From Oscillospiraceae bacterium (GTDB lineage Bacteria > Bacillota > Clostridia > Oscillospirales > CAG-382): 64,000 bases of DNA. The stretch is from assembly GCA_015064955.1 (NCBI GenBank), contig SVRD01000002.1, positions 1-64,000 of the forward strand, given 5' to 3'. Positions 24,589 to 33,965 of this stretch are shown one piece after another. Numbering within the stretch: the first letter of the stretch is position 1; each line of letters starts with the position of its first letter. Made by a program: the position numbers and the translations under genes. A model generated the notes under the pieces. That model did not search any database and was not told the DNA's origin. It worked only from the letters and a program-made list of their open reading frames with translations.

Positions 24589-24617
24589 TTGATTTTCGGA
24601 CGTTTATATGGTATTAT
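24589..24617 (+). promoter_or_regulatory. Promoter of the argS operon
   Basis: TTGATT (24589-24594), 17-bp spacer, TATTAT (24612-24617). The leader of about 60 bases holds no T-box or other riboswitch that I can see. Confidence 0.6.
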
Positions 24618-24679
24618 ATTTTAATAATTTATAAACCTTGCGGTGCTTTTTTGCTCCGCATAGAAAGCAGAGAATAAAT

Positions 24680-26377
24680 ATGAGTGATATCAAGACCACA
24701 ATATGCGAAAAGGTAAGTGAATATGTCGCCTCGAAGGGCGCAAGCCTTTCCCCCGAGGAAGCTGTATTGCTTTTGGAAACTCCTGCCGATTCCAAGCTCG
24801 GCGACCTTGCGTTGCCCTGCTTCAAGCTCTCGAAAACGCTCCGCTGCCGTCCCGACGGTATCGCAAGCGAGCTTGCTTTGAGCTTTGAATCGGTCGAAGG
24901 ACTCGAGCGGGTCGAGGCTGTCGGCGGTTATCTCAACTTTTTCTTTGGCAGTGATAAATACAAAAACGACCTTTCGGAATTGCTGAAGGACGATTACAGC
25001 AAGCTTGCCGAAACAGGCGCGGGAAAAACGATAGTGCTCGACTTTTCCTCCCCCAACATCGCAAAGCGATTCCACCTCGGCCACCTCGGCACGACCGTTA
25101 TCGGCAACGCGGTACGCAATATTTATAAATTCTGCGGCTACAACACCGTCGCACTGAACTATCTCGGCGACTGGGGCACTCAGAACGGCAAGCAGATCGT
25201 TGCTTATAAAAAATGGTCGAGCCGCGAAAAGCTCGAATCCGAGGGTATCAAGGAGCTCGAGCGTATCTACGTGCTCTTCGGCAAGGAAGCCGAAAAGGAC
25301 CCCTCTCTCAACGATCAGGCACGTGCCGCATTCCGCGAATTAGAAAACGGCAACGAGGAATATCTCGAGATCTGGCAGCTTTTCAAGGATATTTCTCTGC
25401 GTGAGTATACAAAGACCTATGAAAGACTCGGAATCGACTTTGACGTTTGGGACGGCGAAAGCCTTTACACCGACAAAATGCCCGCGATCGTCGACGAGCT
25501 CCGCGAAAAAGAGCTTTTGAAGATCGACGACGGCGCATCGATAGTCGACCTTTCGGAATACAATATGCCACCCGCGCTTATTTTGAAGCGCGACGGCAGT
25601 ACACTCTACCCCACCCGTGATATCGCGGCGGCAAACTACCGCTACAACACCTACAAGTTCGATAAATGTGCATACGTCACCAGCGCAGGTCAATCGCTCC
25701 ACTTCGCACAGTGGTTCAAGGTTACCGAAATGATGGGCAAGGAATGGGCAAAGGATCTTGTTCATATCCCCTACGGCACGATGAGCTTCGGCGGTGAAAA
25801 GCTTGCTTCGCGTACCGGCAACATCATTCTTCTCAACGACGTATTTGACGAAGCGGTTGCAAAGGCAAGAGCGATTATCGAGGAAAAGAACGTCGCACAC
25901 GAAAACAAGGAATGGATATCCGAAGCGGTCGGTATCGGCGCGGTGGTATTCAGCGCACTCTCGAGCAGTCGTATAAAGGACACCAACTTCACCTGGGAGG
26001 GAACACTCTCCTTTGAGGGCAACACCGGTCCCTATGTCCAATACACCTATGCACGTGCGGCAAGCGTGCTCCGCAGAGGAAACTCAGCCGGCGGTTATGA
26101 CGGCTACACCCCCGAAGCAACCGAAACCGAGCTTATCCGCAAGCTTTGCGAATTTGAAGAAACGGTAAAGCGTGCCGCAAACGATTATGAGCCCAGCCAT
26201 ATTTCGCGCTTTGCGCTCAACGTCTGCACATTGTTCAACCAATTCTACCACAACTGCCGTATCTTAGGCTCGGGCGGCGAGACCGAACAGTTCCGTCTTG
26301 CGCTCACAAGCGCGGTAAGAAACATTCTCGGCAGATGCCTTGATATTCTCGGTATGAAGAGAACCGAGGAGATTTAA
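24680..26377 (+). CDS. argS: Arginyl-tRNA synthetase
   Basis: A 565-residue class I synthetase. It has an N-terminal Add1-like domain, the HIGH motif as H-L-G-H after F-S-S-P-N-I-A-K, and a catalytic core with D-W-G-T-Q. The degenerate KMSKS region (K-L-A-S-R-T-G-N) is normal for this enzyme. A DALR anticodon-binding domain at the C-terminus ends R-C-L-D-I-L-G-M. It charges tRNA-Arg. I chose the start at 24680, a usual family N-terminus; 14 more codons are open upstream without a ribosome site. Confidence 0.96.
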   Translation: MSDIKTTICEKVSEYVASKGASLSPEEAVLLLETPADSKLGDLALPCFKLSKTLRCRPDGIASELALSFESVEGLERVEAVGGYLNFFFGSDKYKNDLSELLKDDYSKLAETGAGKTIVLDFSSPNIAKRFHLGHLGTTVIGNAVRNIYKFCGYNTVALNYLGDWGTQNGKQIVAYKKWSSREKLESEGIKELERIYVLFGKEAEKDPSLNDQARAAFRELENGNEEYLEIWQLFKDISLREYTKTYERLGIDFDVWDGESLYTDKMPAIVDELREKELLKIDDGASIVDLSEYNMPPALILKRDGSTLYPTRDIAAANYRYNTYKFDKCAYVTSAGQSLHFAQWFKVTEMMGKEWAKDLVHIPYGTMSFGGEKLASRTGNIILLNDVFDEAVAKARAIIEEKNVAHENKEWISEAVGIGAVVFSALSSSRIKDTNFTWEGTLSFEGNTGPYVQYTYARAASVLRRGNSAGGYDGYTPEATETELIRKLCEFEETVKRAANDYEPSHISRFALNVCTLFNQFYHNCRILGSGGETEQFRLALTSAVRNILGRCLDILGMKRTEEI

Positions 26378-26440
26378 TCTTCAATCACAAAAATCAACCT
26401 ATTCATCATAAACTATTCACTATATTAAGGAGTAAAAGAT

Positions 26441-27163
26441 ATGTCCGGACATTCCAAATGGAAAAATATAATGCACAAAAAGGAAAAGACCGACGCACAG
26501 CGCGCAAAGGTATTTACAAAGATCGGTAAGGAGATCGCTATTGCAGTACGCGACGGCGGTCCCGAGCCCGCCTCGAATACCCGTCTGCGCGACCTTATCG
26601 CAAAGGCGAAGAGTCTGAACGTGCCCAACGATAACATCGACAGAGTTATCAAAAAGGCTTCGGGTGCAGACAGCGTTCAGTACGAGGTCATCACCTATGA
26701 GGGCTACGGTCCCGGCGGAGTTGCAGTTATCGTTGAAGCGGCTACCGACAACCGCAACCGTACCGCAGGCGACGTCCGCCACTATTTCGACAAGTTCGGC
26801 GGAAATTTGGGCACCTCGGGCTGTGTATCCTATATGTTCGCCGAAAAGGGTGTTGTTGTCGTTTCGGGCGTGAACGACGAGGACGACTTTATGGAAGCGG
26901 CACTCGATGCAGGCGCACTCGATTTCACCAGCGAGGACGGACACGGCGAGGTATTTACCGACGTGAGCGAGCTTTCGGCTGTCCGCGAGGCACTCGAGGC
27001 AAAGGGCTACACCGTTGAATCGGCAGACCCCGAAAAAATTCCCGCAAACTACGTTCGTCTTGACGACGAGGATCAGATAAAGATGATGAACCGCCTGCTC
27101 GAAGCGTTGGAGGACAACGACGACGTTACAGAGGTATGGCACAACTGGGATGAGGAAGACTAA
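26441..27163 (+). CDS. YebC/PmpR-family protein
   Basis: A 240-residue protein beginning S-G-H-S-K-W-K-N-I, the family hallmark, with the three-domain YebC fold (G-G-x-G-P-G-G-V-A and the acidic C-terminal region). Family members act as transcription regulators, and some help ribosomes through proline-rich stretches. AAGGAG precedes the ATG. The last four codons overlap the start of nadD. Confidence 0.95.
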   Translation: MSGHSKWKNIMHKKEKTDAQRAKVFTKIGKEIAIAVRDGGPEPASNTRLRDLIAKAKSLNVPNDNIDRVIKKASGADSVQYEVITYEGYGPGGVAVIVEAATDNRNRTAGDVRHYFDKFGGNLGTSGCVSYMFAEKGVVVVSGVNDEDDFMEAALDAGALDFTSEDGHGEVFTDVSELSAVREALEAKGYTVESADPEKIPANYVRLDDEDQIKMMNRLLEALEDNDDVTEVWHNWDEED

Positions 27164-27734
27164 AATCGGGATCTTCGGCGGGACGTTCAATCCCGTTCAT
27201 CTCGGTCACGTGAATATCGCAAAGGCTTTTATCGAACAGTTTATGCTCGATATTCTCTACGTTATCCCGAATAACATACCGCCGATAAAGGAATCCTACG
27301 GTGTGAGCGGACAAGACAGACTGAATATGCTGAAGCTCGCATTTGCCGATATTGAAAAGGCTATTGTGAACGACACCGAAATCAAACGCGGCGGAATGAG
27401 CTACACCTGCGAAACCGTCGCCGAGCTGAAGGATATGCATCCCGAAAGCGAGCTGCTTTTGCTTATCGGTGACGATTGGGTCGACAGGTTCGACAAATGG
27501 AAGGATTGGCGTTATATCACCGACAACGTCACTCCGATAGTCGCCTGCCGCGGAAATATAGATATTTCCGAACCGTTGGAACGGCTTTATCGAATTTCGG
27601 GGAAGCGGTTTTTACTGCTTGAAAACGAAAGAATAAGCGCATCGTCGACCGAGTTCCGAGGAAGCAACAATTCACAGCTTTTACCGAAAGCGGTTTACGA
27701 ATATATTGAAGAACGGGGGCTTTACCGAAAATGA
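27150..27734 (+). CDS. nadD: Nicotinate-nucleotide adenylyltransferase
   Basis: A 194-residue enzyme with G-G-T-F-N-P-V-H-L-G-H near the N-terminus (nucleotide-binding) and the I-S-A-S-S-T-E-F-R motif near the C-terminus. It joins nicotinate mononucleotide and ATP to make deamido-NAD. It overlaps yebC by 14 bases and yqeK by four. nadE (50.0 kb), the next step of the pathway, is in the same window. Confidence 0.96.
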   Translation: MRKTKIGIFGGTFNPVHLGHVNIAKAFIEQFMLDILYVIPNNIPPIKESYGVSGQDRLNMLKLAFADIEKAIVNDTEIKRGGMSYTCETVAELKDMHPESELLLLIGDDWVDRFDKWKDWRYITDNVTPIVACRGNIDISEPLERLYRISGKRFLLLENERISASSTEFRGSNNSQLLPKAVYEYIEERGLYRK

Positions 27735-28330
27735 CAGATGCAAACGCTATTATTTCGGCTATGAATCTTTCCGAGCGCAGATTGAAGCATACCTTCGGCG
27801 TTGCCGATATGGCTAAGGAGCTTGCAAAGGCACACTTTCCCGCGCTCGATCTGAAAACTGTCGAGCTTGCCGCGCTTATGCACGATTTCACCAAGGAATA
27901 CAGCGTTGAGCGCCAGCTTGAGCTTTGCGAGCTTTACCGAATCGAGCTGACCGACGACGAAAAAAACAACCCCAAGCTTTTACATTCAAAAACCGCGGCA
28001 ATTATCGCAAGGGACCGTTTTATGCTCCCGACGGAAGCCTGCTCGGCTATATATTGGCACACAACGGGCAGAGCCGCGATGACTCCGTTTGAAATAGTTA
28101 TCTACCTTGCCGACTATATCGAGGAATTCCGCGACGACCCGAGCTGTATCAAGCTTCGCGAATTTTATTTAAAGGCGATGAAAAAGGAGCGCAACAAAGC
28201 TATCGCGCTCACAAAAACCCTCGTCCGCTCGTTTGATACGACGATAAAGCATCTTATCGCAGATGAAAAAACCATCAACGTATCGACCTTCGAGGCAAGA
28301 AATTACTACATAAACCTGCTTAACGTTTAG
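27731..28330 (+). CDS. yqeK: HD-domain phosphohydrolase YqeK (Ap4A hydrolase type)
   Basis: A 199-residue HD protein: R-L-K-H-T-F-G-V at about 16-23, M-H-D-F-T-K at about 54-59, and a later Y-L-A-D-Y-I-E. It follows nadD directly with a four-base overlap, the usual Firmicutes order nadD-yqeK-rsfS. Family members cleave diadenosine tetraphosphate symmetrically into ADP. Confidence 0.92.
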   Translation: MTDANAIISAMNLSERRLKHTFGVADMAKELAKAHFPALDLKTVELAALMHDFTKEYSVERQLELCELYRIELTDDEKNNPKLLHSKTAAIIARDRFMLPTEACSAIYWHTTGRAAMTPFEIVIYLADYIEEFRDDPSCIKLREFYLKAMKKERNKAIALTKTLVRSFDTTIKHLIADEKTINVSTFEARNYYINLLNV

Positions 28331-28374
28331 CAAAAGCATTGTGCTTCGGCTGACCGTATTGAAAGGATAAAACC

Positions 28375-28752
28375 ATGAAAGACGATATTATGCAAAAGGA
28401 AGCCGCAAGGGCGATTGCAGAGCTTGCGGTAACAACGCTTGACAACAAAAAAGGACTTGACGTTACTCTGCTCGAGGTCGGCGACCAGACAGTGCTTGCC
28501 GATTACTTTGTGCTTGCAACCGGTACGTCAAACACCCACGTACGCGCACTTGCAGACGAAGTCGAATTCAAGCTCAAGGAGGAGCTTGCTGTTGAGCCGA
28601 GTCATATCGAGGGTGCATCGGGCAACGCTTGGACGTTACTCGACTACGGCTGTGTTGTAATTCATATATTTACCTCGCAGGCGCGTGATTTTTACAAGCT
28701 CGAAAGACTTTGGAGCGGAACTCAGATAAAAATCGGAGGAAATGAAGAATAA
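28375..28752 (+). CDS. rsfS: Ribosomal silencing factor RsfS
   Basis: A 125-residue protein with the family core D-Y-F-V-L-A-T-G-T-S, E-G-A-S-G-N-A-W-T-L-L-D-Y-G and V-V-I-H-I-F. It binds ribosomal protein uL14 and blocks subunit joining during starvation. The GAAAGGA ribosome site precedes the ATG. The stop shares one base with the leuS ATG. Confidence 0.95.
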   Translation: MKDDIMQKEAARAIAELAVTTLDNKKGLDVTLLEVGDQTVLADYFVLATGTSNTHVRALADEVEFKLKEELAVEPSHIEGASGNAWTLLDYGCVVIHIFTSQARDFYKLERLWSGTQIKIGGNEE

Positions 28753-31160
28753 TGAGACACGATTTTAAGAGTATCGAAAAGAAATGGCAGGATAAATGGG
28801 ACGAGGCGAAGATATTCAACGCCGCAGATCCCGGCGAAAAGGGCAGCGAAAAGCCCAAATTCTTCGCGCTTGTCGAATTCCCCTACCCCAGCGGAGCAGG
28901 TATGCACGTCGGACATATCAAGGCTTATTCGGGATTGGAGGTTATCTCCCGCAAGAAGCGTATGGAGGGCTACAACGTTATGTTCCCCATGGGATTTGAC
29001 GCATTTGGTCTTCCCACCGAAAACTACGCTATCAAAACCGGTATGCACCCGAGAGCAGTTACCGACAAAAATATCGAAAAGTTCACAAGCCAATTAAAGC
29101 GCGTCGGCTTTGCTTTCGACTGGTCGAGAGTTGTCGACACCACCGACGTCGACTATTACAAGTGGACACAGTGGATATTCCTCAAAATGTTTGAGCAGGG
29201 TCTTGTTTTCCGCGACACCGCGCTTGTCAACTACTGCCCCGAATGTAAGGTCGTTCTCTCGAACGAGGACTCGCAGGGCGGCAAATGCGATATCTGCCAC
29301 AGCGATATCGTTCAAAAGTCCAAGGACGTTTGGTATTTACGTATTACCGAGTACGCCGACAAGCTCTTAACCGGACTTGAAGAGGTCGATTATCTCCCGA
29401 ACATAAAGCAACAGCAGGTCAACTGGATAGGTAAATCCGAGGGTGCGTTCGTTCAGTTTGCGCTCAACGGCAAGGAGGATAAGCTCCGCATCTACACCAC
29501 AAGACCCGACACTCTATTCGGCGTTACCTTTATGGTTATGGCGCCCGAGCATCCGCTTATCGACAAATATTCCGAAAGCATCGCGAATATGGCGGAGGTC
29601 GAAAATTACCGCGCAGAATGTGCAAAGAAGACCGAATTTGAGCGTACACAGCTTGTCAAGGAAAAGACGGGCGTCCGTCTCGACGGTCTCACCGCGATCA
29701 ACCCCGTAAACAACAAGGAAATTCCTATTTATATTGCCGACTACGTAATGATGGGCTACGGCACCGGTGCGATAATGGCTGTTCCCGCGCACGATCAGCG
29801 CGACTGGGAATTTGCAAAGAAGTTCGGCATCGATATTATCGAGGTTATCAAGGGCGGCAATATCGAGGAGGAGGCATACACCGGCGACGGCGAAATGATC
29901 AATTCCGGCTTCCTCAACGGATACAGCAATAAAAAGGACTCTATCCGCAAAGCAATCGACGAGCTCCAAGCGCTCGGCTGCGGCGAGGGCGGCGTTCAGT
30001 ACAAGATGAAGGACTGGGCGTTCAACCGTCAAAGATATTGGGGCGAGCCTATTCCGATAGTTCACTGCGAAAAATGCGGTATGGTTGCCGTTCCCTATGA
30101 GGAGCTCCCCTTGAGACTGCCCGATATGGACGAATTCGCTCCCGGTCAGGGCGGCGAATCGCCCTTGGCGAGAATCGACTCCTATGTAAACTGCAAGTGC
30201 CCGAAGTGCGGCGGCGATGCAAGGCGCGAAACCGACACCATGCCCCAGTGGGCAGGCTCATCGTGGTACTTCCTCAGATACTGCGATCCCCACAACGAAG
30301 ACTGCTTCGCAAGCGAGGAAAAGCTCAAATATTGGCTTCCTATCGACTGGTACAACGGCGGTATGGAGCACGTAACACGCCATATGATCTATTCGCGCTT
30401 CTGGCATAAATTCCTCTACGATCTCGGACTCGTTCCCGTCGCAGAGCCCTATGCAAAGCGTACCGCGCAGGGACTTATTCTCGGCCCCGACGGCGAAAAG
30501 ATGAGTAAATCCAAGGGTAACGTTGTCGACCCCAACGACGTTGTCGACGAATACGGTGCAGACGTATTGCGTACCTACACTCTCTTTATGGGTGACTACG
30601 CATCTGCGGCGCCCTGGTCACAAAGCTCGGTAAGAGGCTGCAAGCGATTCCTCGAACGCTTTGCCGCACTCGACGAAATGCTCGGCGCGAAGAACGACAA
30701 ATTGATTCGCTCGCTCCACAAGACCATCAAAAAGGTCACAAGCGATATCGACGGTATGAAGTTCAACACCGCTATCGCGGCGATGATGAGCTTTATGAAT
30801 GAGATCTACGAAGTCGGCTCTATCGACAAGGAAAGTCTTATCTCGCTTACAAAGCTTCTTTCGCCGTTTGCTCCCCATATCTGTGAGGAAATGTGGACTT
30901 CTTTGGGCGGAAACGGCTTCTGCTCGACAGCGGCTTGGCCCGAATACGACGAAGCTCTCACCGTTGACGACGAAAAGGAAATCGCTGTTCAGGTATGCGG
31001 CAAGCTCAAGGGTGTTGTCGTTATTCCCGCGGGTGCAGAGGAAGACGTTGTTTGGGATATCATAACCAAAAACGAATCGATTATGGCATCGCTCGACGGC
31101 AAGCAGATAATCAAGAAGATCTATATCAAGGATAAAATCTTCAATATCGTTGCAAAATAA
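28752..31160 (+). CDS. leuS: Leucyl-tRNA synthetase
   Basis: An 802-residue class I synthetase. H-V-G-H is the HIGH motif, an editing domain lies at about 220-410 with T-T-R-P-D-T-L-F-G, and there is a zinc-finger-like C-x2-C insert (C-E-K-C and C-P-K-C). G-E-K-M-S-K-S-K-G-N is the KMSKS loop, with the anticodon-binding domain after it. It charges and proofreads tRNA-Leu. No T-box leader is present because the gene follows rsfS directly. Confidence 0.97.
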   Translation: MRHDFKSIEKKWQDKWDEAKIFNAADPGEKGSEKPKFFALVEFPYPSGAGMHVGHIKAYSGLEVISRKKRMEGYNVMFPMGFDAFGLPTENYAIKTGMHPRAVTDKNIEKFTSQLKRVGFAFDWSRVVDTTDVDYYKWTQWIFLKMFEQGLVFRDTALVNYCPECKVVLSNEDSQGGKCDICHSDIVQKSKDVWYLRITEYADKLLTGLEEVDYLPNIKQQQVNWIGKSEGAFVQFALNGKEDKLRIYTTRPDTLFGVTFMVMAPEHPLIDKYSESIANMAEVENYRAECAKKTEFERTQLVKEKTGVRLDGLTAINPVNNKEIPIYIADYVMMGYGTGAIMAVPAHDQRDWEFAKKFGIDIIEVIKGGNIEEEAYTGDGEMINSGFLNGYSNKKDSIRKAIDELQALGCGEGGVQYKMKDWAFNRQRYWGEPIPIVHCEKCGMVAVPYEELPLRLPDMDEFAPGQGGESPLARIDSYVNCKCPKCGGDARRETDTMPQWAGSSWYFLRYCDPHNEDCFASEEKLKYWLPIDWYNGGMEHVTRHMIYSRFWHKFLYDLGLVPVAEPYAKRTAQGLILGPDGEKMSKSKGNVVDPNDVVDEYGADVLRTYTLFMGDYASAAPWSQSSVRGCKRFLERFAALDEMLGAKNDKLIRSLHKTIKKVTSDIDGMKFNTAIAAMMSFMNEIYEVGSIDKESLISLTKLLSPFAPHICEEMWTSLGGNGFCSTAAWPEYDEALTVDDEKEIAVQVCGKLKGVVVIPAGAEEDVVWDIITKNESIMASLDGKQIIKKIYIKDKIFNIVAK

Positions 31161-31217
31161 CCGAATTTCATACAAAATACAAATATAAATTTCCAGATCA
31201 ATATTCGGAGGATTAAA

Positions 31218-31940
31218 ATGGATACCATTAAGATCAACAAAGGTAATGCTTTGATCGTCGCTCACAGAGGTCTTTCGGGACTTGAAAGAGAAAACACCGC
31301 GTCTGCATTTGTTGCGGCAGGCAACAGAAGCTATTTCGGTATCGAAACCGACGTTCGCGTTACCGCAGACGGCAATTTCGTTCTTCTTCACGATAACGAT
31401 ACAATGCGTTGCGGCGGCGATATGGTCGAGCCCGAAAAGTGCACTCTTCAAACCATTCAGTCGGTTCAGCTTTTCGATACCGACGGAAAGCGCGGCAGAG
31501 TCGATCTGCGCGTGCCCGAAATGGTGGATTATCTCCGTATCTGCAAGCGTTATGACAAGGTTTGCGTGCTCGAATTCAAGGGCTATTTCAGCGAAGAGAA
31601 TATGCAGAGAGTCGTTGACATCGTAAAGGCTGAATATTGCCTCGAAAAGATGATATTCATCTCCTTCTCGTTCGACAATCTCTTAAATCTCCGCAAGGTA
31701 TGCCCCGAATCCCACTGCCAATTCCTCACCGGCGAATACAAGCAGGAGATCCTCGATATGCTCAAGGAGCACAAGATGGGACTCGATATCTGGTCGGGCG
31801 CACTCGACGAGGAAGCAAAGGTACGCCATATCCTCGAAGAAGGTATCGAGCTCAACGTATGGACTGTTGACAACAAGGAAGCTGCCGAAAAGCTTATTTC
31901 CTGGGGTGTTCAGTACGTAACGAGCAACATTTTGGAATAA
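31218..31940 (+). CDS. Glycerophosphodiester phosphodiesterase
   Basis: A 240-residue cytoplasmic protein (no signal peptide) with the family sites V-A-H-R-G, E-N-T, E-T-D-V-R and L-H-D-N, binding metal and substrate in a TIM barrel. It splits glycerophosphodiesters to sn-glycerol 3-phosphate and an alcohol. CGGAGG precedes the ATG. It ends the argS-leuS run, before a strong terminator. Confidence 0.92.
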   Translation: MDTIKINKGNALIVAHRGLSGLERENTASAFVAAGNRSYFGIETDVRVTADGNFVLLHDNDTMRCGGDMVEPEKCTLQTIQSVQLFDTDGKRGRVDLRVPEMVDYLRICKRYDKVCVLEFKGYFSEENMQRVVDIVKAEYCLEKMIFISFSFDNLLNLRKVCPESHCQFLTGEYKQEILDMLKEHKMGLDIWSGALDEEAKVRHILEEGIELNVWTVDNKEAAEKLISWGVQYVTSNILE

Positions 31941-31956
31941 AATCAAATTTACACAT

Positions 31957-31997
31957 CAAAAAAATCAAGCTTCAAATTAATGAAGCTTGATTTTTTT
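31957..31997. terminator. Bidirectional terminator
   Basis: AAAATCAAGCTTCA pairs with TGAAGCTTGATTTT, flanked by A and T runs. It serves the rightward operon and the leftward ABC exporter genes. Confidence 0.85.
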
Positions 31998-32036
31998 ATT
32001 GAAAGTTATAAAGAACGAGTTTATCTCGGTCTGAAA

Positions 32037-33965
32037 TTAATCCAACTCAAATGCGCCGGTGTACAACCGATAATACTGTCCCTTTTCGGCGATAAGCTTT
32101 TCGTGGTCGCCGCGCTCGATTATTCTGCCCGCCGAAAGAACCATAATAACGTCGGAATTGCGAACAGTCGAAAGTCGATGGGCGATAACGAATACGGTTC
32201 TGCCGTGCATAAGACTGTCCATACCCTTTTGAACGATCGATTCGGTACGGGTATCTATGCTCGACGTCGCCTCGTCAAGTATCATAACGGGCGGGTCGGC
32301 AACTGCCGCGCGCGCAATCGCAAGAAGCTGTCTTTGTCCCTGCGAAAGTCCGCTTCCGTCGCCCTCGAGGAGAGTGTCGTAGCCGTCGGGCAGAAGCGTG
32401 ATAAACGAATCCGCGTTTGCAAGCTTTGCCGCCGCGATACATTCCTCATCGGTCGCATCGAGTCTGCCGTAGCGGATATTTTCCATAACCGTTCCGGTGA
32501 ACAAATGAGTATCCTGAAGAACCATACCGAGCGAGCGGCGTAGGTCTGCCTTTTTGATCTTGTTGATGTTTATGCCGTCATAGCGGATCTTGCCGTCGGC
32601 GATATCGTAAAAGCGGTTGATAAGATTTGTTATAGTAGTCTTGCCCGCGCCCGTCGCGCCGACAAAGGCAACCTTCTGGCCCGGCTCGGCGTAGAGCGTT
32701 ACGTCGTGAAGCACCGTCTTTTCGGGGACGTAGCCGAAATCGACCTCAAACATTCTTACGTCGCCCTTGAGCTCGGTATAGGTCAGTGTTCCGTCGCCGT
32801 GGGGGTGCTTCCAAGCCCAAAGACCCGTGCGCCCGTCCGCCTCGACAAGCTCGCCGTTTTCGTTGTATTTCGCGTTGACAAGTGTCACGTAGCCCTCGTC
32901 GGATTCGGGAGTTTCGTCCATAAGCTCAAAAATTCGCTTTGCGCCCGCGAGCGCCATAATAACCGCGTTGAGCTGTTGGGTGACCTGATTTATCGGGTTG
33001 GTGAAGTTTTTGGAAAGCTGAAGAAAGGCAACAAGTCCGCCGGGAGTGAGTGTTTCGGTGAGAACAACGAGCAGACTGCCGAGCGTTGCCACAAGAATAT
33101 ACTGCAGATGACCGAGGTTGTTCGAAACGGGGCCGAGGATATTTGCAAAAATATTTGCACTTCGCGCGTTGGCGCAAAGCTCGTCGTTGAGCTTGTTGAA
33201 TTCCGCCTTGGTCTTTTCCTCGCGGCAGAAGACCTGAACCACCTTCTGACCGTTTATCATTTCCTCGATATATCCGTTTACCTTACCGACAGAAGCCTGC
33301 TGCCGCACGAAGAATTTTCCGCTCTTGCCGCCGATCGACTTGACAAGCAGCATCGTAAGAAACGCCGCAATAACGACAAATATTGTGAGCCAGAGGTTTG
33401 TTGTTATCATCGCGAAGAAAACCGCGATAACGGTACAAAGCGACGAGAAGATATGGGGAAGGCTTTGCGAGATCATCATTCGCATCGTATCGGTATCGTT
33501 GGTGTATCGGCTCATCGTGTCGCCGAATGCGTGGGTGTCGAAATACTTTATCGGAAGCTTTTGCATCTTTGCAAACATCGTGTCGCGGATATCCTTTAAA
33601 ACCGACTGCGAAACGATAACCATTATTCTGTTGTATGCAAAGGTCGAAAGCGCGCCGAGCACGTAAACTGCGGCGAGTACCAGAATTTCCTTTAAAAGCC
33701 CCGACATATCGTTGCTTTTTGCCGTGATAAGCGGTGTTATATAGCCGTCGACGAGTGTTTGAAGGAATTTCGAGCCGTAAACACCCGCCAATGCACTGAA
33801 AATGATGCAAAGAACGACGACAAGCAAGCGCCATTTATATGCGATAAGATAGGAAAGAACACGCTTTACCGTCTTTGCGTCGGGCTTTTGTCCGGGGATA
33901 CGCACTCCCTTGCCGGGGCGCATTTGTTGCTGCTGCGGACGCGATTCTCTTTTTTCGTCGCTCAT
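32037..33965 (-). CDS. ABC exporter half-transporter, canonical ATPase site
   Basis: A 642-residue protein with an N-terminal Pro/Gln-rich stretch, six TM helices at about 45-350, and an ATPase domain with G-A-T-G-A-G-K-T-T, signature L-S-Q-G-Q-R-Q and Walker B V-M-I-L-D-E-A-T-S-S-I-D. The intact Glu contrasts with its partner. A family-unusual insert of about 35 residues (Y-N-E-N-G-E-L-V and a Trp-rich stretch) lies at about 372-405 before the NBD. It pairs with the 33962-35782 product as a heterodimeric drug/peptide exporter. The two genes overlap by four bases. Confidence 0.9.
   Translation of the reverse strand: MSDEKRESRPQQQQMRPGKGVRIPGQKPDAKTVKRVLSYLIAYKWRLLVVVLCIIFSALAGVYGSKFLQTLVDGYITPLITAKSNDMSGLLKEILVLAAVYVLGALSTFAYNRIMVIVSQSVLKDIRDTMFAKMQKLPIKYFDTHAFGDTMSRYTNDTDTMRMMISQSLPHIFSSLCTVIAVFFAMITTNLWLTIFVVIAAFLTMLLVKSIGGKSGKFFVRQQASVGKVNGYIEEMINGQKVVQVFCREEKTKAEFNKLNDELCANARSANIFANILGPVSNNLGHLQYILVATLGSLLVVLTETLTPGGLVAFLQLSKNFTNPINQVTQQLNAVIMALAGAKRIFELMDETPESDEGYVTLVNAKYNENGELVEADGRTGLWAWKHPHGDGTLTYTELKGDVRMFEVDFGYVPEKTVLHDVTLYAEPGQKVAFVGATGAGKTTITNLINRFYDIADGKIRYDGININKIKKADLRRSLGMVLQDTHLFTGTVMENIRYGRLDATDEECIAAAKLANADSFITLLPDGYDTLLEGDGSGLSQGQRQLLAIARAAVADPPVMILDEATSSIDTRTESIVQKGMDSLMHGRTVFVIAHRLSTVRNSDVIMVLSAGRIIERGDHEKLIAEKGQYYRLYTGAFELD

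Noticed and set aside
24618..24679. T-box leader of argS
   Set aside because: The leader is only about 60 bases and lacks the T-box sequence and stem I; leuS has no separate leader either.
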